5,677 nucleotides of DNA from NCBI GenBank assembly GCA_015265235.1, contig JABZYJ010000119.1:1-5677 (forward strand), written 5' to 3'. Source of the stretch: Selenomonas sp. (GTDB lineage: Bacteria; Bacillota; Negativicutes; Selenomonadales; Selenomonadaceae). Within the stretch, counting starts at the first letter, position 1; each line of letters begins with the position of its first letter. The position numbers and the translations under genes are program-made. Shown one piece after another: positions 1 through 5,677 of this stretch. The notes below the pieces were generated by a model. It was not told where the DNA came from. It ran no database searches and saw only the letters and a program-made list of their open reading frames with translations.

Positions 1-164
1 TTACCGATGCGAGGGCCGACATCTGCCTGATGAATGCGGGGGCTGCCATCTATATTGGGGGGAAGGCAGACTCGATTGCGGAGGGCATCGACACAGCACG
101 GCGCGTCATTGCCGACGGCAGCGCTCTGCAGAAGCTGGAGGACTTTATCCGCATCTCTCAGTGA
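1..164 (+). CDS. trpD: Anthranilate phosphoribosyltransferase, C-terminal end (partial)
   Basis: Only the last 53 codons and a TGA stop (162-164) are present; the gene enters from the left edge, read from base 3. The fragment contains the run ICLMNAGAAIYIGGKADSI followed by EGIDTARRVIADGSALQKLE. This matches the closing helices of TrpD, where family members read roughly 'LLNAGAALYVAGKADSLxEGVxLAxEAIDSGxALxKLE'. TrpD transfers the phosphoribosyl group of PRPP to anthranilate in tryptophan synthesis, in the cytoplasm. The catalytic glycine-rich PRPP loop lies outside the window, so the assignment rests on the C-terminal signature alone. The next gene starts 31 bases downstream on the same strand with no terminator between. 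A different member of the nucleoside phosphorylase/phosphoribosyltransferase superfamily is possible but less likely. Confidence 0.85.
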   Translation, partial: TDARADICLMNAGAAIYIGGKADSIAEGIDTARRVIADGSALQKLEDFIRISQ

Positions 165-178
165 TGCACAGGGGAAAT

Positions 179-185
179 GGAAGGA
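179..185 (+). promoter_or_regulatory. Ribosome binding site of the BASS transporter gene
   Basis: GGAAGGA lies 10 bases before the ATG at 196, in the short gap after the trpD stop. It supports this ATG as the start. I see no convincing -35/-10 pair in the 31-base gap, so transcription probably reads in from trpD. Confidence 0.6.
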
Positions 186-195
186 CCTGAAGTAA

Positions 196-1131
196 ATGAA
201 CGCACTTGAACAACTCAGTAATTTTGTCTCACGCTATATGGCGGTCTTTGTTGTCGTCATCGCAGGCATCGCTCTCTTTCAGCCATGGACGTTCCTCTGG
301 AGCGTTCCATGGATCACGATTCTGCTCGGCATCGTCATGTTCGGTATGGGAATGACGCTGCGGTTTGCCGACTTTAAACTCGTTCTGCAGCGTCCGCGCG
401 ACGTCTTTATCGGAACGGTTGCCCAGTTCGGCATCATGCCTCTCCTCGCATGGGTACTGGCACAGGCATTTTCCCTTCCGCCGGAGCTTGCCGCCGGTGT
501 CATTCTCGTCGGCACCTGCCCCGGTGGAACGTCCTCGAACGTCATGACCTACCTCGCGCGCGGTGATGTCGCTCTTTCCGTCAGCATGACCATGGCGTCC
601 ACCATTCTCGCGCCGATCATGACACCGCTCCTCACGCTCTGGCTCGCAGGGCAGTGGATTGACATTCCTGCGGGCAAGATGATGATCTCCATCGCACAGG
701 TTGTCATCGCCCCGATCCTCCTCGGCCTTCTCATCAACCACTTCTTTGAGCGTCCTGTCCAAAAGGCCGTCAAGGTTCTCCCGCTCATCTCCGTGACGGC
801 GATCGTCCTCATCGTCGGTGGTGTTGTCTCGGCTAACGCAAGCCGCATCATCGAGACGGGTGCTCTCATCATGGTCGTTGTCATGTGCCACAATCTCTTT
901 GGTTATGCCCTCGGCTTCCTCGTAGCAAAGGCACTCCACATGGATATGGCAAAGGTCAAGGCGGTCTCCATCGAGGTCGGTATGCAGAACTCGGGGCTCG
1001 CCACATCGCTCGCCCTGCTCCACTTCGGCGCGGCAGCTGCGATCCCCGGCGCACTCTTCAGTGTCTGGCATAATATCTCCGGTTCACTCGCAGCGAACTA
1101 CCTCGCTGCACGCATGAAAAAGCAGGGCTAG
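196..1131 (+). CDS. Bile acid:sodium symporter (BASS) family transporter
   Basis: This is a 311-residue, very hydrophobic inner-membrane protein with about ten predicted membrane segments, the usual BASS length. Family signatures are GTCPGGTSSNVMTYLARGD (106-124) and SIEVGMQNSGLA (258-269), the two crossover regions that form the ion and substrate sites. From memory of the Neisseria meningitidis ASBT structure, all sodium ligands are present at the same numbering: S114, N115, S128, T132 and E260 for Na1; Q77, E260, V261, M263 and Q264 for Na2. T112 and N265, which line the substrate pocket there, are also kept. It therefore looks like a working Na+-coupled carrier of a small organic anion. 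Bacterial relatives carry pantoate or ketopantoate (PanS and ASBT_NM type) rather than true bile acids, but the substrate cannot be read from sequence. The ATG at 196 is preceded by a GGAAGGA run (179-185). It probably shares a transcript with trpD. Confidence 0.93.
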   Translation: MNALEQLSNFVSRYMAVFVVVIAGIALFQPWTFLWSVPWITILLGIVMFGMGMTLRFADFKLVLQRPRDVFIGTVAQFGIMPLLAWVLAQAFSLPPELAAGVILVGTCPGGTSSNVMTYLARGDVALSVSMTMASTILAPIMTPLLTLWLAGQWIDIPAGKMMISIAQVVIAPILLGLLINHFFERPVQKAVKVLPLISVTAIVLIVGGVVSANASRIIETGALIMVVVMCHNLFGYALGFLVAKALHMDMAKVKAVSIEVGMQNSGLATSLALLHFGAAAAIPGALFSVWHNISGSLAANYLAARMKKQG

Positions 1132-1184
1132 GGAAGTACTGAGCGCAAAGGAAGCGTATGGAGCTCCTGTTTTTATGATAGACG

Positions 1185-1218
1185 AAGCCCCCGTGAATGG
1201 TTCTTCACGGGGGCTTTT
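1185..1218 (+). terminator. Rho-independent terminator between convergent genes
   Basis: A perfect 13-bp stem, AAGCCCCCGTGAA (1185-1197) against TTCACGGGGGCTT (1204-1216), encloses the 6-base loop TGGTTC. A short T-run (TTTT, 1215-1218) follows on the plus strand. It sits 53 bases after the transporter stop and 20 bases beyond the sdhB stop of the opposing operon. The stem is symmetric, so it may also stop minus-strand transcripts. On that strand it is followed only by a weak T-rich stretch (CTTCGTCTATC), so termination of the plus-strand unit is the stronger call. The rest of the 105-base gap between the two stop codons shows nothing else I can name. Confidence 0.92.
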
Positions 1219-1236
1219 CCTATGCAGTATATGCAA

Positions 1237-1989
1237 TTAGTGGTTGAACATATTGCGCAGGGCCTGCTTGTTGACCTCGCGGTTCAGCTGTGCAAGATGC
1301 TGCGTGAGCTTGATGCTCTTCGGGCAGACACGCTCGCAGTTCTGGCTGTTTCCGCAGCTCGTGATGCCGCCCTTTTCCATCAGCGCATTGAGGCGCTTCG
1401 GTGCATCGAACTTCCCGAGCGGATGCAGGTTGAAGAGCAGCGTCTGTGCCGTCGGCGCAGGTCCGATGAAGTCGGACTGCGGGCCGACGTTCGGGCACGC
1501 CTCGAGGCAGCAGCCGCAGGTCATGCAGTGCGACAGCTCGTAGCAGGTCTCTGCCGTGTACGGGTTCTGGATCGGTGCATCCTTGACGCCCCACGTACCA
1601 TCCACCTCGACCCAGCCGCGAATGCGCTTGAGGCTCTCGAACATGACCGAGCGGTCGATGAGGAGATCGCGGATAACGGGGAACGTACGAGCCGGCTGCA
1701 CGCGGATCGGCTGCGAAAGGTTGTCGATCAGCGCGCAGCATGCCTGCTGTGCACGGCCGTTAATGACCATCATGCACGCACCGCAAACCTTCTCCAAGCA
1801 GTTGCACTCCCAGACAGGGGGCGGAACGCGCTTGCCGTCAACCGTCACGGGGTTCTTCTGAATCTCCATGAGGGATGCGACGACGTTGAGGCCGGGACGA
1901 TAGTCAACTTCGAACTCCTGCGTGTAGGGATTCTCGTTCGGTCCATCCTGACGCTCGATGATAAAACGAACTTTTTTCTGTTCTGCCAT
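1237..1989 (-). CDS. sdhB: Succinate dehydrogenase/fumarate reductase iron-sulfur subunit
   Basis: This 250-residue protein passes electrons between the flavoprotein and the membrane cytochrome. The N-terminal ferredoxin-like domain carries C64-x4-C69-x2-C72-x11-C84, the [2Fe-2S] set. The C-terminal domain carries C155-x2-C158-x2-C161-x3-C165-P and C212-x5-C218-x3-C222-P. By family precedent C155, C158, C161 and C222 bind [4Fe-4S], while C165, C212 and C218 bind [3Fe-4S]. All three clusters are therefore intact. The position after C161 is Leu, and C160 and C85 are extra neighbouring cysteines of unknown role. The start is 15 bases after the sdhA stop, and its Shine-Dalgarno (GGGAGG, 1999-2004) abuts that stop, which indicates tight co-translation. 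It is the last gene of the sdhCAB unit and faces the terminator at 1185-1218. Dehydrogenase and reductase forms cannot be told apart from this subunit. Confidence 0.97.
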   Translation of the reverse strand: MAEQKKVRFIIERQDGPNENPYTQEFEVDYRPGLNVVASLMEIQKNPVTVDGKRVPPPVWECNCLEKVCGACMMVINGRAQQACCALIDNLSQPIRVQPARTFPVIRDLLIDRSVMFESLKRIRGWVEVDGTWGVKDAPIQNPYTAETCYELSHCMTCGCCLEACPNVGPQSDFIGPAPTAQTLLFNLHPLGKFDAPKRLNALMEKGGITSCGNSQNCERVCPKSIKLTQHLAQLNREVNKQALRNMFNH

Positions 1990-2004
1990 GACTTCTATCC
2001 TCCC

Positions 2005-3816
2005 TTACTCTTTCTTGGCAACGGCGTAGTTACGCGCACGTGCCTTGATGAGCGAATGCTCGAACTCCATGTAGCTGACCTGAGGCTCCTCAGTCTTCGG
2101 ATCATAGTCCACGATGGAGGTCTTCATGAAGCGCTCATCATCGCGGCCGTAGAACATGAGCTCACCATCGGCATCCGTCATGCGCTCGCCCTTGTCGTCG
2201 AGAAGGATCTTGGCATGTGCGCCGCGGCTCTCATCGCGGCAGCGTGCCGCCTTCGTCACAGCCATCGCGTAGAGGATCATATTGCGGAGCTGGCGGACAA
2301 ACATGGCTTCCTGGTTCGCCCATGTGCCGTGATCCGTCACGCCGATGTCGTCCCAGCGCTTCAGGATGCCCTTGAGTTTCTCAAGGCAGATGTCGAGGCC
2401 CTTGTTGTCACGCTCAATCGAGACGTAGTCATACATGATCTCGCCCATCTCCTGATGGAGCTTATGTGCGTTCTCGGAGCCCGTCATGTTGCGGATCTTA
2501 TCGAACTCCGCCACGGCCTCCTTGCGTGCACTCTCGAGTTCTTCCTCGGTGAGTGCCGTGCCGAGCTCGCCGCTGCGCGCCCAGCGCAGTGCCTCGGGGC
2601 CAGCAATAAAGCCGGAGTAGGCAGCCGAGAGGAGCGAGTTTGCACCGAGACGGTTGGCACCGTGGTACTGATGATCGCACTCGCCCGCAGCCATGAGTCC
2701 CGGAATGTTCGTGTGGTGGTTGCGATCGACCCAGATACCGCCCATCGAGTAATGCACGGACGGGAAGATCTCCATCGGCACCTTGCGTGGATCCTGACCG
2801 ACGAACTCAGAGTACATCTCGAGAATACCGCCAAGCTTGCGCTCGAGGTAATCCGCAGGGATATGGGAGAGGTCGAGGTAAACGCGGCGCTCATTGTTGA
2901 TGCCGAGTCCCATGTGGACGCAGACCTTGAAGATCGCACGCGATGCAACGTCGCGCGGGACGAGGTTGCCGTATGCAGGATACATCTCCTCGAGGAAGTA
3001 CCAGGGCTTGCCGTCCTTGTACGTCCAGACGCGTCCGCCCTCACCGCGGCAGGCCTCGGACATCAGACGGTTCTTATCCGATCCCGGAATCGCCGTCGGA
3101 TGAATCTGAATGAACTCAGGGTTGCCGATATGTGCGCCCTGCTGATAGGCGGAGGAAACCGCCGAGCCGTTGCAGATCGTCGATGCCGTGCAGCGGCCGA
3201 ACACCTGGCCGGGACCGCCCGTAGCGAGCATGACCACGTCAGCCGGGAATGCCTTGATCTCATTCGAGTTCATGTTCTGTGCAACAATGCCGCGGACGAT
3301 GCCGTCCTTGTTCTTGATCGCACGGATGTATTCCCAGAACTCATACTTCGTGACCTTGCCCTTAACCTCCCAACGACGCACCTGCTCATCCAGTGCGTAG
3401 AGGAGCTGCTGGCCGGTCGTCGAGCCTGCGAACACGGTGCGCTTGTTCTTCTGTCCGCCGAAGTTGCGCAGATCCAGCACGCCCTCAGCCGTACGCGTAA
3501 ACGGAACGCCCATGCGGTCAAACATCTTGACCAGCTTCGGTGCTGCCTCAACCATGCCCTTAACGGCGAGCTGGTCAGCGAGGAAGTCGCCGCCGTAGAC
3601 CGTATCGTCAAAGTGCTCGTAGACACTGTCATGCTCGCCCTTGGTGTCCATGCAGGCGTTCATGCCGCCCTGTGCGCAGAGCGAATGCGAACGCTTCACC
3701 GGGCAATAGGAAAAGAGGTCGACCGTACCGCCGCCCTCACAGACCTTCATCGTTGCGAGAAGACCCGCCAGGCCGCCGCCGACGATGATAACCTTATTCT
3801 GTGGTACTTTAGCCAT
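2005..3816 (-). CDS. sdhA: Succinate dehydrogenase/fumarate reductase flavoprotein subunit
   Basis: This is the catalytic subunit that interconverts succinate and fumarate on the cytoplasmic side of the membrane. The 603-residue product starts MAKVPQNKVIIVGGGLAG, with the FAD-binding GGGLAG at 13-18. H44 in RSHS is the expected site of covalent FAD attachment. Active-site residues line up with those of E. coli SdhA: H239 (IHPT), S253-E254 followed by CRGEGG, catalytic R288 in PRDVASR, H355 in HYSMGG, and R389 in GANRLGANSLL. The C-terminal helical domain (about 420-603) is complete. The reading frame stays open 18 codons further upstream, but the ATG at 3816 has a strong AAGGAGAG site 6 bases before it and gives the normal family N-terminus. 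The gene begins 25 bases after the sdhC stop. The order C-A-B and the length match the Bacillus-type enzyme. In an anaerobe fumarate reduction is the likelier direction, which is inference. Confidence 0.97.
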   Translation of the reverse strand: MAKVPQNKVIIVGGGLAGLLATMKVCEGGGTVDLFSYCPVKRSHSLCAQGGMNACMDTKGEHDSVYEHFDDTVYGGDFLADQLAVKGMVEAAPKLVKMFDRMGVPFTRTAEGVLDLRNFGGQKNKRTVFAGSTTGQQLLYALDEQVRRWEVKGKVTKYEFWEYIRAIKNKDGIVRGIVAQNMNSNEIKAFPADVVMLATGGPGQVFGRCTASTICNGSAVSSAYQQGAHIGNPEFIQIHPTAIPGSDKNRLMSEACRGEGGRVWTYKDGKPWYFLEEMYPAYGNLVPRDVASRAIFKVCVHMGLGINNERRVYLDLSHIPADYLERKLGGILEMYSEFVGQDPRKVPMEIFPSVHYSMGGIWVDRNHHTNIPGLMAAGECDHQYHGANRLGANSLLSAAYSGFIAGPEALRWARSGELGTALTEEELESARKEAVAEFDKIRNMTGSENAHKLHQEMGEIMYDYVSIERDNKGLDICLEKLKGILKRWDDIGVTDHGTWANQEAMFVRQLRNMILYAMAVTKAARCRDESRGAHAKILLDDKGERMTDADGELMFYGRDDERFMKTSIVDYDPKTEEPQVSYMEFEHSLIKARARNYAVAKKE

Positions 3817-3822
3817 TCTTAG

Positions 3823-3830
3823 CTCTCCTT
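3823..3830 (-). promoter_or_regulatory. Ribosome binding site that fixes the sdhA start
   Basis: On the minus strand AAGGAGAG lies 6 bases before the ATG at 3816, inside the 25-base gap after the sdhC stop. It favours this ATG over the in-frame ATG at 3870, which lies inside sdhC and would add 18 residues unlike any SdhA N-terminus. Confidence 0.8.
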
Positions 3831-3841
3831 TGCTGCGGTTC

Positions 3842-4474
3842 TCACATGAAGTAGCTGCCCATGAAGGCAAGCGTTACAAGCGACATCAGCACGCAGAGTG
3901 CCATGGACAGCGCATTGATCACCGACTGTGCGCGCGGTCCCTTTGCGATGCCCCACGTCATGCAGAACGTCGAAATGCCGTTGCAGAAGTGGAAAATCGC
4001 TGCGATCATGCCGATGGTGTAAAGCACAGTGTGCAGGATCGCATAATCGCCGGTAACGAAGTAGGTGTAGAGCAGGTCATAGTTGATGTGCGTTCCCATG
4101 ACGCCCTTTTCCCACACGCGCATAAAGCCAACATGCCAGATGAGGAACGGAATGAGCAGCCACGCCGTGTAGCGCTGCAGCGCAAACTGCCAGTTGCGGA
4201 CATAGCCATAATTGCCGGGGTTGTTCTTCGCCTGCGCAGCGATGTAAATGCCATAGATCGCGTGGAAGAGGATCGGAACAGCGATGGCGAACACCTCAAG
4301 CCCATAGAACACGGGGCGCGGGATGAGATCCATCATTGCCAGCGCATCATTAAAGGCCTTTGCTCCTTGGAGCACCGTCGAGTTCGTAAAGACATGCTCG
4401 AAGAGGAACACGCCGATAACGACGAGTCCGACCAGTGAATGAAGGCGCCGCATGTAAAAGGTTGTGTGGAACAT
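3842..4474 (-). CDS. sdhC: Succinate dehydrogenase/fumarate reductase cytochrome b subunit (di-haem type)
   Basis: This is a 210-residue integral membrane protein with about five hydrophobic segments (near 10-30, 58-80, 102-120, 145-170 and 185-207). It resembles Bacillus subtilis SdhC, the cytochrome b558 that anchors SdhAB and exchanges electrons with menaquinone. Conserved histidines H27 (FEHVF), H71 (LFHAIYGIY), H114 (IWHVGF) and H162 (FHFCNGI) correspond to the four haem ligands of the two-haem family. H148 is an additional histidine. The RRLHSLVGLVVIG opening and the FCNGISTFCMTWGIAKG stretch are also typical. The frame extends 16 codons upstream, but the ATG at 4474 has GGAGG six bases before it and gives the family N-terminus. 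It is first in the sdhCAB unit, 111 bases downstream of the fumarase beta gene. No separate SdhD is present or expected for this type. Confidence 0.95.
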   Translation of the reverse strand: MFHTTFYMRRLHSLVGLVVIGVFLFEHVFTNSTVLQGAKAFNDALAMMDLIPRPVFYGLEVFAIAVPILFHAIYGIYIAAQAKNNPGNYGYVRNWQFALQRYTAWLLIPFLIWHVGFMRVWEKGVMGTHINYDLLYTYFVTGDYAILHTVLYTIGMIAAIFHFCNGISTFCMTWGIAKGPRAQSVINALSMALCVLMSLVTLAFMGSYFM

Positions 4475-4480
4475 TTCATA

Positions 4481-4485
4481 CCTCC
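4481..4485 (-). promoter_or_regulatory. Ribosome binding site that fixes the sdhC start
   Basis: GGAGG on the minus strand lies 6 bases before the ATG at 4474. It selects this start over the upstream in-frame ATG at 4522, which falls inside the GC-rich inverted repeat. A nearby ATG at 4479 is out of frame. Confidence 0.8.
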
Positions 4486-4503
4486 TGAAATATGTTGACC
4501 TTA

Positions 4504-4542
4504 GGAGCCGCAGCCCCGGCACCGTGCCGGAGCCGCGCCCCC
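4504..4542 (-). repeat. GC-rich inverted repeat between fumarase and sdhC
   Basis: Within the 111-base gap between the fumarase beta stop (4586) and the sdhC start (4474), bases 4516-4530 form CCGGCAC-C-GTGCCGG, a 7-base inverted repeat around a single central base. As RNA it would fold as 6 bp with a 3-base loop. GGAGCCGC occurs twice as a direct repeat flanking it (4504-4511 and 4529-4536, the second overlapping the right arm). No T-run follows on either strand, so it is not a typical intrinsic terminator. It could be a transcript-processing or stability element, an attenuator-like structure, or a protein site; none is shown by the sequence. I found no convincing promoter for sdhC in this gap. 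Confidence 0.5.
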
Positions 4543-4585
4543 GAATGATTTGTCATGCGCCAAACCATCGGCATGAACACGCATA

Positions 4586-5143
4586 TTAGAGTCTGCGATA
4601 GGGCTTCTGTCCCATTTCATAGAAGTTATTTCCCTCGGAGTCGATGACGACGATGCAGGGGAAATCCTCGACCGTCAGCTTTGCAACGGCCTCGGGACCA
4701 AGCTCGGGGTAGCCCACAACTTCATACTTCTTCACGGACTTCGCGATAAGGGCTGCGGCACCGCCGACAGCAGCGAAGTAGGTGACGCCATGCTTCTTCA
4801 TTGCCTCGACGACCTCAGGCGAGCGCGAGCCCTTGCCGACCATGCCCTTGATGCCCTGTGCGAGCATCGTCGGCGTGTAGGCGTCCATACGGCCGCTCGT
4901 CGTCGGCCCCGCCGAGCCGATCGGATCGCCCGGCTTTGCCGGCGTCGGTCCGAGATAGTAAACAATCTGATCGTGCCAGTCCACGGGCAGCGGCTCGCCC
5001 TTTGCGAGGGCTTCTGTCATCGCCTTGTGTGCGGCGTCACGCGCGCTGATGATCGTTCCCGTAATCAGAACACTGTCGCCCGCCTTGAGCTTACGGGACA
5101 TTTCCTCCGTAAACGGAGTGGTAATACGGATACTTTCCGCCAT
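4586..5143 (-). CDS. Fumarate hydratase, class I (Fe-S), beta subunit
   Basis: This 185-residue protein is the C-terminal half of the two-subunit, [4Fe-4S]-dependent fumarase/tartrate dehydratase family, which reversibly hydrates fumarate to malate in the cytoplasm. Family marks are LKAGDSVLITGTIISARDAAHK (19-40), GPTTSGRMDAYTP (79-91, substrate-binding region), GKGSRS (103-108), and the closing VEDFPCIVVIDSEGNNFY (158-175). The frame is open 48 codons further upstream, but that stretch overlaps the alpha gene. The ATG at 5143 has GGAGG 8 bases before it and gives the normal N-terminus. It follows the alpha subunit after 59 bases. L-tartrate dehydratase (TtdB) is the main alternative; location next to sdhCAB supports fumarase. 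It is often labelled fumB or ttdB, so I leave the symbol blank. Confidence 0.93.
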   Translation of the reverse strand: MAESIRITTPFTEEMSRKLKAGDSVLITGTIISARDAAHKAMTEALAKGEPLPVDWHDQIVYYLGPTPAKPGDPIGSAGPTTSGRMDAYTPTMLAQGIKGMVGKGSRSPEVVEAMKKHGVTYFAAVGGAAALIAKSVKKYEVVGYPELGPEAVAKLTVEDFPCIVVIDSEGNNFYEMGQKPYRRL

Positions 5144-5151
5144 TGAGTATT

Positions 5152-5156
5152 CCTCC
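5152..5156 (-). promoter_or_regulatory. Ribosome binding site that fixes the fumarase beta start
   Basis: GGAGG (within GGGAGG) on the minus strand lies 8 bases before the ATG at 5143. It supports an internal start over the longer open frame beginning at 5287, which would overlap the end of the alpha subunit. Confidence 0.75.
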
Positions 5157-5202
5157 CTAAAGATAATACACAGAATCTGCTCCTCAGAATGCAGCGATTC
5201 GC

Positions 5203-5677
5203 TTAGAGGACGCGATGCGCATGCCGGAGCGCATGGCAGCAGATCGTGACCGCAACCGGGAGACCTGCGATATGCGTCGCGCCCCACTCAATGTTTACGG
5301 CGAGTGCCGTCGTCGTGCCGCCCAGCTGGGGCCCGATACCGGTCTTGTTGATCATCTCGAGGAGCTCTTCCTCCAGCTTTGCATACTCGGGCATGGGATG
5401 ACGCTGATTGATCGGGCGCGTAAGGGCCTTCTTCGAGAGGAGTGCCGCACGATCCATCGTGCCACCGATGCCGATGCCGACGACCTCCGGCGGGCAGGGA
5501 TTCGGGCCGGCGTGCTGGATGATCTCCATGACAGCCTTCTTCACACCCTCGACGCCATCAGCCGGAACGAGCATTTTCACACCGGACTTATTCTCCGAAC
5601 CGAAGCCCTTCGGTGCGATCGTAATGCTGAGGCGGTCACCCGCGACGATCTGCGTGTAGATGACCCCCGGCGTATTG
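5203..5677 (-). CDS. Fumarate hydratase, class I (Fe-S), alpha subunit (partial, 5' end outside window)
   Basis: The last 157 codons and a TAA stop are present; the gene runs off the right edge, beginning ...NTPGVIYTQIVAGDRLSI. An internal ATG at 5580 is not the start, because the frame and family similarity continue upstream through IAPKGFGSENKSG. That motif, NPCPPEVVGIGIGGTMD with its cysteine (residue 61 of the fragment), and PVAVTICCHALRH near the C-terminus are hallmarks of the alpha subunit of two-subunit fumarase/tartrate dehydratase. The cysteine in NPCPP and the second cysteine of ICCH (147 of the fragment) should be two of the three [4Fe-4S] ligands; the third lies outside the window. 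It pairs with the beta subunit 59 bases downstream. In this pathway it supplies fumarate to, or takes fumarate from, SdhCAB. Confidence 0.94.
   Translation of the reverse strand, partial: NTPGVIYTQIVAGDRLSITIAPKGFGSENKSGVKMLVPADGVEGVKKAVMEIIQHAGPNPCPPEVVGIGIGGTMDRAALLSKKALTRPINQRHPMPEYAKLEEELLEMINKTGIGPQLGGTTTALAVNIEWGATHIAGLPVAVTICCHALRHAHRVL

Noticed and set aside
229..1071. A 280-codon open frame on the minus strand inside the BASS transporter gene
   Set aside because: It is antisense to a clear membrane protein. The product is full of Asp, Glu, Arg and His, the mirror of hydrophobic codons, with no recognisable domain and no ribosome binding site that I can see.
1160..1174. Palindrome GGAGCTCC followed by a T-run, considered as a second terminator
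   Set aside because: The palindrome has no loop bases, so it cannot form a stable hairpin. The perfect stem-loop at 1185-1218 is a far better terminator.
1222..3822. An 866-codon open frame on the plus strand across sdhB and sdhA
   Set aside because: It is antisense to two genes with full catalytic and cluster motifs. Its translation is low-complexity, rich in Leu, Ala, Arg, His and Val, with no family signature, as expected from the complement of GC-rich coding sequence.
3817..3870. N-terminal extension of sdhA to the ATG at 3870
   Set aside because: The 18 extra residues overlap the end of sdhC and are unlike the family. The Shine-Dalgarno at 3823-3830 points to the ATG at 3816.
3785..4438. 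A 217-codon open frame on the plus strand opposite sdhC
   Set aside because: It is the charged complement of a hydrophobic membrane gene and shows no motif. sdhC, with its four conserved histidines, explains the region.
4475..4585. Promoter for sdhC in the fumarase-sdhC gap
   Set aside because: I could not find a -35/-10 pair with sensible spacing on the minus strand; CATATT near the ribosome binding site lacks a matching upstream box.
5144..5287. N-terminal extension of fumarase beta to the ATG at 5287
   Set aside because: It overlaps the alpha subunit coding region. The GGAGG at 5152-5156 and the family N-terminus support the start at 5143.

Overview
This window reads as an ordinary chromosomal stretch of an anaerobic bacterium. 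The best guess is a Negativicute of the Selenomonas type. That guess rests on the fairly high G+C, strong GGAGG-type ribosome binding sites, a Bacillus-type SdhC-SdhA-SdhB complex, and a two-subunit iron-sulfur fumarase placed directly upstream. Together these suit a succinate/propionate fermenter that respires fumarate. The taxon is inferred from gene style, not proven.

Layout. Plus strand, left: the last 53 codons of a gene recognisable as trpD (anthranilate phosphoribosyltransferase) end at 164. A complete BASS-family sodium-coupled transporter (196-1131) follows after a 31-base gap. A strong 13-bp hairpin with a T-run (1185-1218) closes this plus-strand unit and separates it from the convergent minus-strand block. 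Minus strand, read right to left: the 3' part of the fumarase alpha subunit (5677-5203, running off the window), the complete fumarase beta subunit (5143-4586), a 111-base gap with a GC-rich inverted repeat, then sdhC (4474-3842), sdhA (3816-2005) and sdhB (1989-1237). Gaps inside sdhCAB are 25 and 15 bases, and each gene has its own Shine-Dalgarno sequence.

How they work together. Fumarase interconverts malate and fumarate. SdhCAB interconverts fumarate and succinate while exchanging electrons with the membrane quinone pool through a four-histidine, probably di-haem, cytochrome b. In an anaerobe the block most likely runs as malate to fumarate to succinate, with SdhCAB acting as a quinol:fumarate reductase. 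Sequence alone does not fix the direction. The trpD and transporter pair belongs to separate biology; the transporter keeps every sodium-site residue I can recall from the Neisseria meningitidis homologue.

I see no mobile element, CRISPR array, tRNA, rRNA or defence system, and no evidence of an undescribed system. The points most worth a second look are the substrate of the BASS transporter, its link to trpD, the inverted repeat between the fumarase and sdh genes, and the proton-path residues of SdhC.
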